From contig CAWELN010000009.1 of NCBI GenBank assembly GCA_963809795.1, positions 1 to 64,000 of the forward strand: a DNA stretch of 64,000 nucleotides, written 5' to 3'. This stretch comes from DASUAS01 sp963809795. Lineage in GTDB: Bacteria; Actinomycetota; Acidimicrobiia; IMCC26256; DASPTH01. Shown here piece after piece: positions 28,868 to 37,809 of this stretch; position 1 is the stretch's first letter, and the number at the start of each line of letters is the position of its first letter. The translations under genes were made by a program, and so were the position numbers. Under the pieces are notes generated by a model. It was not told where the DNA came from, did no database searches, and saw nothing but the letters and a program-made list of their open reading frames with translations.

Positions 28868-29581
28868 TCAGGCAGGACCTGAGCCCTCGGGCGCCGGTAT
28901 CGCGCCGTGCTCGTCGATCTTCTCGAGCACGGCGCGCTGCAGGTTGCGTTGCTGCGTGTAGTCGGCGATCACGCGCACGTCACGCGCGAAGCGGCTCATC
29001 TCGCCCGAGAACATGTCCCGGAACTGCTCGCGTCGCTCGGGGTCCCAGCCGCGCCGGTCGAGCTCGGTGAACACCTCGACCAGGCAGCGCTGGATCTCGT
29101 CGAGGCCGTGGGCGTAGAGGCGCGCCACCTCGACCAGCACCTCGTCGGGGATCGCCAGCTTCCCGAGGTCGGCGAAGCTGCGCAGCACGTTGACGTCGTC
29201 GGCGTCGTAGGCCGAGCGCCCGTGCTCGGCCGGGTCACGGAGCAGCCCGACGTCGGTGACCGCGTCCACCAGCTCGGGTGAGACCCCCGCGACCTCGACC
29301 AGCTCGTCACGGTCGAAGGTGGCCTCCTCGGAGCCGACGAGGAGACCGGCGAGGGCACCCGGGTCCTCCTGCTCGAGCAGGGCCCGGATGGCCGCGAGCG
29401 AGAACCGCCGCGACTGCAACGCCCGGATGCGCTCGAGCCGCTCGAGGTGCTCGGGGCCGAAGCGGCGGGTCCGCCCGTTGCGCTCGCCGCTCGGCAGCAG
29501 GCCCTCGCGCTGGTAGTAGCGGATCGTGTCGACCGCGATCCCGGCCCGCTGGGCCAACTCGTCGATCCGCCAGTCGCCCAC
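28868..29581 (-). CDS. MerR-family transcriptional regulator
   Basis: 237 residues from GTG 29581 (AGAAGG upstream). The N-terminal winged helix reads RIDELAQRAGIAVDTIRYYQREGLLP, followed by the MerR coiled-coil region. The C-terminal part (about 110-230) is a larger effector domain without the clustered cysteines of metal sensors, so a small organic ligand is more likely. The divergent region holds a promoter with a palindrome in its spacer (29639-29667), the classic MerR target layout. Confidence 0.87.
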   Translation of the reverse strand: MGDWRIDELAQRAGIAVDTIRYYQREGLLPSGERNGRTRRFGPEHLERLERIRALQSRRFSLAAIRALLEQEDPGALAGLLVGSEEATFDRDELVEVAGVSPELVDAVTDVGLLRDPAEHGRSAYDADDVNVLRSFADLGKLAIPDEVLVEVARLYAHGLDEIQRCLVEVFTELDRRGWDPERREQFRDMFSGEMSRFARDVRVIADYTQQRNLQRAVLEKIDEHGAIPAPEGSGPA

Positions 29582-29638
29582 GATCTCACGCCTTCTCTGC
29601 CGCCCTCCGCCTTCCGCGGGGGGAGAACCTGGGAGAGT

Positions 29639-29667
29639 TTGACAAAGATTACTCCGGAGTAGATACT
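29639..29667 (+). promoter_or_regulatory. Strong promoter with MerR-type palindrome in its spacer
   Basis: -35 TTGACA (29639-29644), a 17-base spacer holding the perfect palindrome ACTCCGGAGT (29651-29660), and -10 GATACT (29662-29667). The segment is AT-rich compared with its surroundings. It points to the flavoprotein gene at 29870 and lies 58 bases upstream of the divergent merR start. MerR proteins bind such spacer palindromes; control of both genes is inferred. Confidence 0.65.
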
Positions 29668-29869
29668 CTGAGCGTTCACACCTCGAAAGTCGGCTCGACC
29701 TGAACGAGCGCCCGTGTTCTCGGCTCCGTGCCGGATTCCCGGTGAGCGCCGTAGCATCGACCCTTGTCCGCCCCCCTGGACAAGGGTCGTTGCGCGTTCG
29801 TGGCCGGGACCGGGGACAACGGATGGCCGGCGCGGGGCGCACGCCCCCTGAGGAGAGGACAGCGGCGGG

Positions 29870-31072
29870 GTGCGAACCGTGGTCGTGGTGGGCGCCTCAC
29901 TCGCAGGGCTGCGGGCCACGGAGACGCTGCGGAGGGAGGGGTTCGACGGCCGGATCGTGCTGGTGGGAGCGGAGCCGCACCTGCCCTACGACCGTCCGCC
30001 GCTGTCGAAGCAGCTGCTCGCGGGGGAGTGGGGGCCCCAGGAGCTGGCGTTGCGACGCACGCCGTACGACGAGCTCGACGTGGAGCTCCGCCTGGGCGTG
30101 CGGGCCACCGCGCTCGATGCCGCCGGACGACTCCTGACCCTCGAGGGTGACGAGTCGCTGCCGTTCGACGGCGCGCTGCTGGCGACCGGCGCCGCGCCGC
30201 GCACGTTGCCGAACACGCCCGACCTCGACGGCATCTTCGTGCTGCGCACGGTCGATCACGCACTCGACCTGCGCGCCCGCCTCGACGCGCGGCCGCGCGT
30301 CGTCGTGATCGGCGCCGGCTTCATCGGGTCGGAGGTCGCGGCGACGTGCCGCATGCGCGGCTTGGAGGTGACGGTGCTCGAGGCGCTGCCGGCGCCCCTC
30401 GTGCGCGGTCTCGGCCCGGTGCTCGGCATGGTCTGCGGTGAGCTGCACCGCGATCACGGTGTCGACCTCCGCCTCGGCGTGGGCGTCACCGCCATCGAGG
30501 GCGACGGCAAGGTCGAGCGCGTGCGCCTCGATGACGGCGGCACCGTCGACGCCGACATCGTCGTCGTGGGCGTCGGGGTCGCACCGGTCACCGACTGGCT
30601 GGAGGGCTCGGGTCTCGTCCTCGACAACGGGATCGTGTGCGACGAGACCCTGCTCGCCGCGCCCGGCATCGTCGCCGCCGGCGACGTGGCGCGCTGGCCG
30701 AACCCGATGTTCGACGGTGAGGTGATGCGGCTCGAGCACTGGACGAACGCCGCCGAGCAGGGCGTGGCCGCGGCGCGTCGGCTGCTGGTCGCCGAGGGTG
30801 ACGCACCGGAGGCCTACGCGCCGGTGCCGTTCGTCTGGTCCGACCAGTACGACCGCAAGATCCAGACCGTCGGGCACTTCCGGGGCGACGACGACATGGA
30901 GGTCGTGTACGGCTCGCTCGACGAGCGCCGCTTCGTCGCGGTGTTCGGGCGCAACGATCGTCTCGTGGGCGCGCTCGGATTTTCCATGCCGGCCAAGGTC
31001 ATGCAGTATCGCAAGATGATCGAGGAGCGTGCGTCGTTCGCCGACGCGCTCGAACGCGCACGCTCGTCGTGA
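29870..31072 (+). CDS. FAD/NAD-dependent oxidoreductase, ferredoxin-reductase type
   Basis: 400 residues. The FAD Rossmann motif VVVVGASLAGLRATETL is at the N-terminus, PYDRPPLSKQLL follows, the NADH Rossmann motif VVVIGAGFIGSEVA is mid-protein, and the second FAD motif is GIVAAGDVARW. A C-terminal reductase domain ends the protein. Members pass electrons from NADH to a ferredoxin or Rieske partner, often for P450s or dioxygenases; no partner is in the window. GTG start at 29870 with GAGGAG upstream. The stop overlaps the MFS start by four bases. Confidence 0.9.
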   Translation: MRTVVVVGASLAGLRATETLRREGFDGRIVLVGAEPHLPYDRPPLSKQLLAGEWGPQELALRRTPYDELDVELRLGVRATALDAAGRLLTLEGDESLPFDGALLATGAAPRTLPNTPDLDGIFVLRTVDHALDLRARLDARPRVVVIGAGFIGSEVAATCRMRGLEVTVLEALPAPLVRGLGPVLGMVCGELHRDHGVDLRLGVGVTAIEGDGKVERVRLDDGGTVDADIVVVGVGVAPVTDWLEGSGLVLDNGIVCDETLLAAPGIVAAGDVARWPNPMFDGEVMRLEHWTNAAEQGVAAARRLLVAEGDAPEAYAPVPFVWSDQYDRKIQTVGHFRGDDDMEVVYGSLDERRFVAVFGRNDRLVGALGFSMPAKVMQYRKMIEERASFADALERARSS

Positions 31073-32291
31073 GCCGACGGCGCGACACCGCGCGCGAACC
31101 GCTGCTGACCCGTCGCTTCGTCGTGGTCGTCCTGTCCGGCGTCTTCTACTTCCTCGCGATGGGTTCCGTGCTGCCGGTGGTGCCCCGCTACGTCGACAAG
31201 CAGCTCGGCGGCAACGACGTCGCCGTCGGTGTGGCGGTGGGCGCGCTCGCCGTCGGCGCCATCCTGCTCCGACCGCTCGCCGGGCGCATCGGTGACCGCT
31301 TCGGACGGCGGGTGCTCATGGTCGGTGGCGCGTTCGTGGTCGGGATCACCGCCGCGTCGCGCAGGACTGGTCGAGTCGCTCGCCTGGTTGATCCTCACGC
31401 GCATCCTGATGGGCTTGGGCGAGGCGTGCTTCTTCGTGGGCGGCACCACGATGGCCACCGACCTGGCGCCGGAGTCCCGCCGGGGCGAAGCGGTGAGCTA
31501 CTGGTCGGTCGCGGTGTGGAGCGGGCTGGCCTTCGGCCCCGCGCTCGGTGAGCTGCTCCTGGACCGCTCGCACTACGACCGCGTCTGGTTCGTGGCCGGA
31601 GCGTCGCGCGTTCACCTCCGCGCTGATCGCGCTCGCGACGAAGGAGACGCACACGCCGACAGCGCACGCCGAACGCGGTCCGCTGATCGCGCCCGCCGCC
31701 ATCCGCCCCGGCATCATCCTGGCCGCCACGCTGCTCGGCATCACCGGGTTCAGCATCTTCCTCCCCCTCTATGGCCCCCAGGTCGGGGTCGACGACGTCG
31801 GCGCCGTGTTCCTCGTGTACGGGATCATCGTGCTCGGGGTCCGGATCCTCGGCGCGCGCCTGCCCGACCTGCTGGGCCCGATCCGTGCCGGCAGCATCGC
31901 CATCGCCGCCACCGCGCTCGGGCTCACGATCGTGGCCGCGTGGTCCACCCCGGTGGGGCTCGTCATCGGTGCCGTGATCATCGCGGTCGGCTCGTCGTTC
32001 CTGTATCCGGCCGCGTTGCTGCTCACGCTGCGCGGCGTGTCGGAGCAGCAGCGGGCGTCGGTCGTCGGGACGTTGAGCGCGTTCTTCGACTTCTCCACCG
32101 GCGCGGCCGGGATCGTCCTGGGCGGCCTCGCCGCGGTCTCGAGCTACCAGGGTGCGTTCGCGGGATCGGCGCTGATGGCGGGACTGGCGCTCGTGCTCCT
32201 GCGGACCGGCTTCGCGGGCCACGCCGAAGGAACGGTCCCGACGGTGGCGGAGGTCGCGCCGGCAACGGTCGAGCCCACGTCGATCCCGTGA
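31069..32291 (+). CDS. MFS transporter (two frame breaks)
   Basis: About 406 residues, 12 hydrophobic segments, with the MFS loop motif GRIGDRFGRRVLMVGG after helix 2. A drug/metabolite exporter type is likely; the substrate is unknown. The frame breaks twice: at 31356-31362 (GCGTCGCGCAGG) and at 31604-31610 (GCGTCGCGCGTT). Removing one base from CGCG at each gives ITAASAGLVESLAWL and FVAGASAFTSALIAL. GTG start at 31069 in a GTGA overlap with the flavoprotein gene, and it overlaps pimB at its end. Confidence 0.83.
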
Positions 32292-33426
32292 CCGCGCTGC
32301 TCGTCACGAACGACTTCCCGCCGAAGATCGGCGGCATCCAGTCGTACCTCTACGAGCTGTGGCGGCGGCTCCCGCCCGCCGACGCGACCGTGCTCACCAC
32401 CCGTCACGAGGGCGACGCGGCCTGGGACGCGCAGCAGTCGTTCCGAGTGGTGCGCGCGCCGGAGCGCCAGTTCTTCCCGACCCCGTCGTTGACCCGTCGC
32501 ATCGACGCGCTGGCGCGCGACCTCGGCGCGCGCGTGATCTTCGTCGACCCGTGGCTGCCCTTGGGACGGCTGGCGCCGCGGTCGCGCGCCGCGCCCTACG
32601 TCGTGATCGTGCACGGCGCGGAGGTCACGGTGCCGGGCCGACTCCCGGTGAGCCGCCACCTGGGCGGTGAGGTGCTGCGCCGGGCTGCGGGTGTCGTCGC
32701 CGCCGGCCGGTACCCGTTGCGGGAGGCCGAACGGGCCGCCGGTCGGCGGCTGCCCGGCGTGCTCGTGCCGCCGGGCGTCGACGTCGAACGGTTCCGCCCG
32801 CTGCCCGCCGACGGCCGGCGGGCGACGCGACGTCCACTTCGGCCTCGACCCCGACCGCGCCGCTGGTGCTCGGGGTGAGCCGGCTCGTGCCGCGGAAGGG
32901 GTTCGACGTGCTCATCGACGCGGTCGCAGGGTTGCCCGACGTGCAGCTCGCGATCGCGGGTGGCGGTCGCGACCGCCGGCGCCTGGAGGCGCACGCCCGG
33001 CGACGCGGCGTCGCCGCGCAGGTGCGGTTCCTGGGTCGCGTCCCCGACGACGACACCTTCCCGAGGCTCTACGCCTGCGCCGACGTGTTCGCGATGCCGT
33101 GCCGCGAACGTTGGGGTGGGCTGGAGGCCGAGGGGTTCGGGATCGTGTTCCTGGAGGCGGCCGCCGCCGGCGTGCCCGCGGTGGCGGGCCGCAGCGGGGG
33201 CTCGCACGAGGCGGTGGTCGACGGCGAGACCGGGTTCGTGGTGGAGAGCCGCGCCCTCGAGGTGCGTGCCGCACTCGCCCGACTCCTGGCCGACGAGTCC
33301 CTGCGGGCGCGGATGGGCGTGGCCGCCCGCGCCCGCGCCGTCGACGAGTTCGCGTACGAGCGGCTGGTGGCGAAGCTGGCACCGCTCGCCGCCGGCGACC
33401 TCGGCGGCCTCGGGCTCCTGGCATGA
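32288..33426 (+). CDS. pimB: GT4 glycosyltransferase, PimB-like mannosyltransferase (two frame breaks)
   Basis: About 378 residues. The start LLVTNDFPPKIGGIQSYL is the hallmark of actinobacterial PimB, which adds mannose from GDP-mannose to phosphatidylinositol monomannoside on the inner membrane face. The GT4 donor site is GFGIVFLEAAAAGVPAVAG with the conserved Glu residues. Frame breaks at 32824-32830 and 32853-32862 are both cured by CGCG to CGG, giving DVHFGLDPDRPLVLGVSRL. Start GTG overlaps the MFS stop. Other GT4 activities are possible. Confidence 0.82.
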
Positions 33427-33433
33427 CGGCCGG

Positions 33434-33439
33434 TACGCT
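33434..33439 (+). promoter_or_regulatory. -10-like TACGCT, six bases before a GTG start
   Basis: TACGCT-CGACGC-GTG at 33446. Fits the leaderless pattern and suggests that this gene has its own promoter after pimB. Confidence 0.45.
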
Positions 33440-33445
33440 CGACGC

Positions 33446-33907
33446 GTGCCCGACGGCGACCTCGACCTCGATCAACTGGCGCGCCAGGGTCGACGCATCA
33501 TCACCGCGGGGTGGGTCGCCAACGCGCTGTTCGCGGTGACCGCGATCCCCGTCGCGCTGGGCGCCGACGACCTGATCGGGGTGGCGATCGGGGTCACGCT
33601 GCTGCTGTTCGTCGTCGCCATCGGCACGTTCGTGTACGCGTTCGGCGTCGGCGTGGCGCGCAGCGCCCGGGGCGACAACGTGGCCGTCGCCAACCTGTTC
33701 TTCCTCCAGGGCTCGGCGCCCAAGCCGGTGCGCCGGAAGTTCCTCGTGATGTTCCTCGTGTGCCTCGCCATCACGGTGGGCACCGTGGCGTGGGAGCCCT
33801 TCGGGGTCCTCGTCCCGATGCTGCCGATCGGGCTCGCCGGGGTGTGGGCCGCCCGCTACGGCGTGTTCCCACCGCGACCCACCGCGGGCCCGCGCCCGCG
33901 CACGTGA
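33446..33907 (+). CDS. Hypothetical membrane protein, four helices
   Basis: 153 residues. Two hydrophobic segments at about 22-65 and two more at about 95-140, with a central loop containing NLFFLQGSAPKPVRRKF. No family recognised. GTG start at 33446. Followed after 13 bases by the SRPBCC gene, in a context (SRPBCC, ROK kinase) seen in many actinobacteria. Confidence 0.65.
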   Translation: MPDGDLDLDQLARQGRRIITAGWVANALFAVTAIPVALGADDLIGVAIGVTLLLFVVAIGTFVYAFGVGVARSARGDNVAVANLFFLQGSAPKPVRRKFLVMFLVCLAITVGTVAWEPFGVLVPMLPIGLAGVWAARYGVFPPRPTAGPRPRT

Positions 33908-33920
33908 TCGCTCGGGGTCG

Positions 33921-34683
33921 ATGATGGACGAGGCGCACGAGCAGATCCACGTCGACGCGCCACCCGAGCGTTGCTTCGCGCGTCGCGTCCGCGTTCGACG
34001 AGTACCCCGAGTGGGCGAAGGACGTGAAGCAGGTGACCGTGCTCCTGCGCGACGCCGACGGTCGCGGCACCCGCGTCGAGTACCACGTGGCTGCGCTCGG
34101 ACGGCGCGTGCGCTACGTCCTCGACTACGACTTCGCCGACGCGCCGCACGCGTTCTCGTGGGCGCTGGTCGAGGGTGAGATGCTGCGCGCGGTCGACGGG
34201 CGGTACGTGTTCGACGCTGCCGCCGACGGCACGCTCGTCGACTACACCTTGCGGGTCGACCTGGCGATCCCGTTGCCGGGCCTGATCAAACGGAAGGCGT
34301 CGGGCATGATCGTGGGGACCGCGTTGCGAGACCTCAAGCGCGTGGTGGAGAGCGGGGAGCATGAGCGGAGCGACCGCGAGCCGGGTATCCCGGCGAGCAG
34401 CGACGCGGGGCCTGAGCGCCGCGACGCCCGCCGAGAGCGGGGAAGCATGAGCGGAAGCGAACCGACGCCGCATCCGGACGCGGTCGACTTCGAGTCGGCC
34501 GGGACCGAGGAGCGTCCGCTCCCTCCGCCGTCGGTGTTGGAGAGCGTGATCAGCGAGCTGCTCGGCGCGGTCCCCGAGGTGCGGGACCACGTGCTGCAGG
34601 CGGCCGACGCGCTGCTCGACGCCGCGAAGGCGCTCCTCGACGCCGCCGATCGCGTGGTGCGCCAGCAGCGCGGCGACACCTGA
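33921..34683 (+). CDS. SRPBCC (polyketide cyclase/START-like) protein with C-terminal extension (frame interrupted)
   Basis: The domain covers residues 1 to about 150: IHVDAPPERCFA at the start, FDEYPEWAKDVKQV, and LPGLIKRKASGMIVGTALRDLKRVVES at its normal end. The frame breaks at 33976-33983; TTCGCGCGTCG should be TTCGCGGTCG. The frame then stays open through a low-complexity stretch and a further segment up to 34683. Related proteins stop near residue 150, so the tail may be a separate gene (34447-34683). The binding pocket ligand is unknown. Confidence 0.72.
34348..34464 (+). repeat. Imperfect 30-base direct repeat flanking a gene joint
   Basis: 34348-34376 and 34433-34464 share GAGAGCGGGGA(A)GCATGAGCGGA(A)GCGA, 85 bases apart. 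The second copy contains a candidate ATG (34447) for the downstream protein. The repeat lies where the SRPBCC domain ends. Confidence 0.6.
34447..34683 (+). CDS. Possible separate small acidic protein, DUF5304-like (alternative to a fused tail)
   Basis: Starting at ATG 34447 (GGGGAAG upstream), 78 residues in the same frame as the SRPBCC gene. The C-terminal helix PEVRDHVLQAADALLDAAK resembles the end of DUF5304 proteins, which lie between SRPBCC and glucokinase genes in Streptomyces. Either the two are fused here or a stop was lost through an indel. The DUF5304 resemblance is weak and by eye only. Confidence 0.4.
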   Translation: MSGSEPTPHPDAVDFESAGTEERPLPPPSVLESVISELLGAVPEVRDHVLQAADALLDAAKALLDAADRVVRQQRGDT

Positions 34684-34687
34684 GCGC

Positions 34688-35635
34688 GTGGGCATCACCG
34701 CGACCTTCGGGGTCGACCTCGGGGGGAGCAACCTGCGGGTCGCGTTGGTCGATCCGGACGGCACGATCGTCGAGCAGCGCCGGGCCGCGACGCCGGCGAC
34801 GCTCGACGGGATCGTCGACACCATCACCGGCGCGGTACGGGCGTTCGCGCCGCTCCGGCCGGAGGCCCGCGCCCTCGGAGTGGGCGCGGCCGGGATGGTC
34901 GATCACGACGGCGTGATCCATTACTCACCCAACGTCCCGGCGTTCCTGAAGGCACCGGTGCGCGAGCGCCTGGAAGCCGCGGTCGGGCTCCCGACGATCG
35001 TCGACAACGACGCCAACGCCGCGGTCGTGGCCGAGCTCACGCACGGCGCGGCGTACGGAGAGCGCGAGGTGCTCCTGATCACGCTCGGCACCGGTCTCGG
35101 TGGCGGCATCGTCACCCGGGGCCGCGTGCTGCGCGGCGCGCACGGCTTCGGTGCCGAGATCGGGCACTTCCAGGTCGATCCCGACGGGCCCCTCTGCGCG
35201 TGCGGGCAGCGGGGTCACTGGGAGGCCAGCGCGTCGGGGAATGCGCTCGGTGCCATGGGGCGCGAGTGGGTGGCCGCGGGGCGGGCGCCCGCCGTGCTCC
35301 AGCTGGCCGGCGGCGACGAGGCCGCGGTCACCGGTCTCCACGTGGGGGAGGCCGCGCGCGCGGGCGATCCGGCGGCGATCGAGCTCATCGCCGAGTACGC
35401 CGGGCACGTGGCCGTCGGCCTCGTGGGGTTGGCGAACATCCTCGACCCCGCGCTCATCGTCGTCTCCGGCGGCCTCATCGACCTGGCCGACGTGCTCCTC
35501 GACCCGGTGCGCGCCGCGTTCGGGGGCCGGCTCGAGGGCGCGGCGTACCGTCCCGAGGTCCCGATCGTGGCCGCCGCGCTCGGGCGTCACGCCGGCGTCA
35601 TCGGTGCCGCGGTGCTGGCGCGGGAGCTCTCGTGA
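34688..35635 (+). CDS. ROK-family sugar kinase (glucokinase-like)
   Basis: 315 residues. Phosphate motif FGVDLGGSNLRVALVD, catalytic VDNDANAAVVAE, glycine motif TLGTGLGGGIV, and the ROK signature GAEIGHFQVDPDGP. The zinc site reads CACGQRGHWE; the usual CxCGxxGC has its third Cys replaced by His, which may still bind metal. Probably phosphorylates glucose with ATP. GTG start at 34688. The stop overlaps the next gene by four bases. Confidence 0.87.
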   Translation: MGITATFGVDLGGSNLRVALVDPDGTIVEQRRAATPATLDGIVDTITGAVRAFAPLRPEARALGVGAAGMVDHDGVIHYSPNVPAFLKAPVRERLEAAVGLPTIVDNDANAAVVAELTHGAAYGEREVLLITLGTGLGGGIVTRGRVLRGAHGFGAEIGHFQVDPDGPLCACGQRGHWEASASGNALGAMGREWVAAGRAPAVLQLAGGDEAAVTGLHVGEAARAGDPAAIELIAEYAGHVAVGLVGLANILDPALIVVSGGLIDLADVLLDPVRAAFGGRLEGAAYRPEVPIVAAALGRHAGVIGAAVLARELS

Positions 35636-36450
35636 CGGTCAAGGTGGGGATCACGTTGCCGTCGTTCCGCGACGACGTCGGTACGGCACTGGCGGTGGCG
35701 GCCGCGGCCGAAGCCTCGGGGCTCGACGGCGTGTTCGCCTACGACCACCTGTTCCGGCGCGACCGCGCCGGTCGGCGCCGCCCCGCGCTCGAGATGTTCG
35801 CGTTGATGGGTGCGGTCGCGTCGGCGACGGAGCGGATCGCGGTGGGCTCCCTCGTGGCCCGCGCGACGCTGCGACCGTACGCGACGCTGGCCAACGGCTT
35901 CGACACGCTGGCGCGCATCCTCGGTCCCGAACGCCTCCTCGTCGCGATCGGCGCCGGTGACCACGAGAGCCGGGAGGAGAACGAGACCTACGGGCTCGAC
36001 TTCGGCACGGTGACCGAGCGCGTCACCGCGCTCCGCGACGCGGTCGACGAGACGCGCGACCGCGGCTACCCGGTGTGGGTCGGCGGCAGCGACCCCGCGG
36101 TGCGCGAGGTCGCGGCTGCCCACGCCGACGGCTGGAACCGCTGGGGCGCCGGGCTCGAGCGGTTCCGGACCCAGGCCGCCAACCTGCGCGCGGCCGCGGC
36201 CCGCGCTCCGTTCACGGTGACGTGGGGTGGCCTCGTGATCATCGGTGACGACGACCGGGCCGCCGAGATCAAGGCGGAGCGGCTCGGGGCGGGCGACCAC
36301 GTGCTCGTCGGCGGCCCCGAGATGATGGCCACCGCGCTCCGCGCCTACGCCGACGCCGGCGCCGAATGGCTCATGCTCGGGCCCGTCGACTCCTCGGATC
36401 CCGACAACGCGCGAATTCTGGGGAAGGAGATACTGCCCCGGTTGCGCTGA
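35632..36450 (+). CDS. LLM-class (F420-dependent type) flavin oxidoreductase
   Basis: 272 residues with the luciferase-like TIM barrel: VGITLPSF at the start, GVFAYDHLFR, IAVGSLVARATLRPYATLA, RLLVAIGAGDHESREEN and PVWVGGS. This resembles actinobacterial F420-dependent LLM proteins. F420 binding is inferred from the family, not seen directly. GTG start at 35632 in a GTGA overlap with the ROK kinase gene. Substrate unknown. Confidence 0.82.
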   Translation: MTVKVGITLPSFRDDVGTALAVAAAAEASGLDGVFAYDHLFRRDRAGRRRPALEMFALMGAVASATERIAVGSLVARATLRPYATLANGFDTLARILGPERLLVAIGAGDHESREENETYGLDFGTVTERVTALRDAVDETRDRGYPVWVGGSDPAVREVAAAHADGWNRWGAGLERFRTQAANLRAAAARAPFTVTWGGLVIIGDDDRAAEIKAERLGAGDHVLVGGPEMMATALRAYADAGAEWLMLGPVDSSDPDNARILGKEILPRLR

Positions 36451-36490
36451 CGGCCACGAAAGCCTCCCGAGGCTGAGAGGCAAGCTTCGC

Positions 36491-36496
36491 TACCCT
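36491..36496 (+). promoter_or_regulatory. -10-like TACCCT, seven bases before the aminotransferase start
   Basis: TACCCT-TGTGGGA-ATG at 36504. A leaderless start is likely; GTG at 36498 would lie almost on the hexamer and is less likely. Confidence 0.5.
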
Positions 36497-36503
36497 TGTG
36501 GGA

Positions 36504-37679
36504 ATGGAGTTCCGGCGGATCAACGCGCTCCCGCCGTACGTCTTCGGGATCATGGATGCCCTGAAGATCGAGGCCCGGCGCGCCGGGGTCGACGTCGTCG
36601 ACCTCGGCTTCGGCAATCCCGACGTGCCGTCGCCCGACGTCGCGGTCAACAAGCTGGTCGAAGCGGTGCGCAACCCGCGCAATCACCGCTACTCGGCCAG
36701 CCGGGGCATCCCGAAGCTGCGGATGGCCGTCGCCGACCTCTACCAGCGGAAGTTCGGGGTCACCCTCGACCCCGACACGCAGGTGTGCAACACCATCGGC
36801 GCCAAGGAGGGCTTCTCCCACCTGATGTGGGTGCTGCTCGGCCCGGGCGACGCGGCGTTGGTTCCCAGCCCGTCGTACCCGATCCACATCTGGGGCCCGA
36901 TCCTCGCCGGCGCCGAGGTGCGCCACGTGCGGCTCGGACCGGAGCAGAACTTCTTCGACAACCTGCTCGAGGCGTGGGAGGACTCCTGGCCGCGGCCACG
37001 CGTCATCGTGCTGTCGTTCCCACACAACCCGACCACCGCCTGTGTCGACCTCGATTTCATGCAGCGCATGGTCGACTTCGCCCGCGAGCACGAGGTGCTG
37101 CTCGTGCACGACTTCGCGTACGCCGACCTCGGCTTCGACGGCTACGACCCGCCGTCGATCCTGCAGGTGCCGGGCGCGTCCGACGTCGCGGTCGAGCTCT
37201 ACACGCTCACGAAGTCGTTCTCCATGGCGGGATGGCGCGTCGGCTTCCTGCTCGGCAACGCCGACGTGGTCGCGGCGCTGGCCAAGCTGAAGAGCTACCT
37301 CGACTACGGCACGTTCCAGCCCATCCAGATCGCGGCGACGGTCACGATGAACGAGGCGCCCGACTACCCGATGGAGGCCAACGCGATCTACCGCGGGCGG
37401 CGCAACGCGTTGATCGACGGGTTGAGCCGGGTCGGGTGGGAGATCGAGCGTCCGCAGGGGACCATGTTCGTGTGGGCGCCCATCCCGGAGCCCTACGAGG
37501 AGCTGGGCAGCCTCGAGTTCGCCAAGCTCCTCGTGCGCGAGGCCAAGGTGGCGGTGTCGCCGGGCGTCGGGTTCGGGCCCGGCGGCGAGGGGTTCGTGCG
37601 CTTCGCGCTGGTCGAGAACGAGCACCGCATCAACCAGGCGGTGCGCGGCATCAAGCGCGCCCTCCCCAAGCTCGGCTGA
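36504..37679 (+). CDS. Class I/II aminotransferase, AlaC-like
   Basis: 391 residues. The start INALPPYVFGIMDALKIEAR and VDLGFGNPDVPSP are typical of the AlaC glutamate-pyruvate transaminase group. The PLP lysine lies in TLTKSFSMAGWRVGF, with HNPTT and the conserved Asp of HDFAYADLGFDG before it, and RFALVENEHR at the C-terminus. Likely makes alanine from pyruvate and glutamate; related specificities cannot be excluded. The frame is intact. Confidence 0.87.
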   Translation: MEFRRINALPPYVFGIMDALKIEARRAGVDVVDLGFGNPDVPSPDVAVNKLVEAVRNPRNHRYSASRGIPKLRMAVADLYQRKFGVTLDPDTQVCNTIGAKEGFSHLMWVLLGPGDAALVPSPSYPIHIWGPILAGAEVRHVRLGPEQNFFDNLLEAWEDSWPRPRVIVLSFPHNPTTACVDLDFMQRMVDFAREHEVLLVHDFAYADLGFDGYDPPSILQVPGASDVAVELYTLTKSFSMAGWRVGFLLGNADVVAALAKLKSYLDYGTFQPIQIAATVTMNEAPDYPMEANAIYRGRRNALIDGLSRVGWEIERPQGTMFVWAPIPEPYEELGSLEFAKLLVREAKVAVSPGVGFGPGGEGFVRFALVENEHRINQAVRGIKRALPKLG

Positions 37680-37809
37680 TCCGACCGCCAGATCGTCCGG
37701 CTGGTGGAGGACGACCGCGGCGCGACGGTGCCGGATCCCCGCTGACCACCGGCGCCGCCGTCGCCGAACGTGCGCGTTCTTCGCCGCATGCGGTCAATGG
37801 CGCGTGCCA

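Noticed and set aside
37680..37809. Possible small gene or terminator between the aminotransferase and glycerol kinase genes
   Set aside because: The gap contains only short, imperfect inverted repeats and no frame with a credible start; nothing could be supported.
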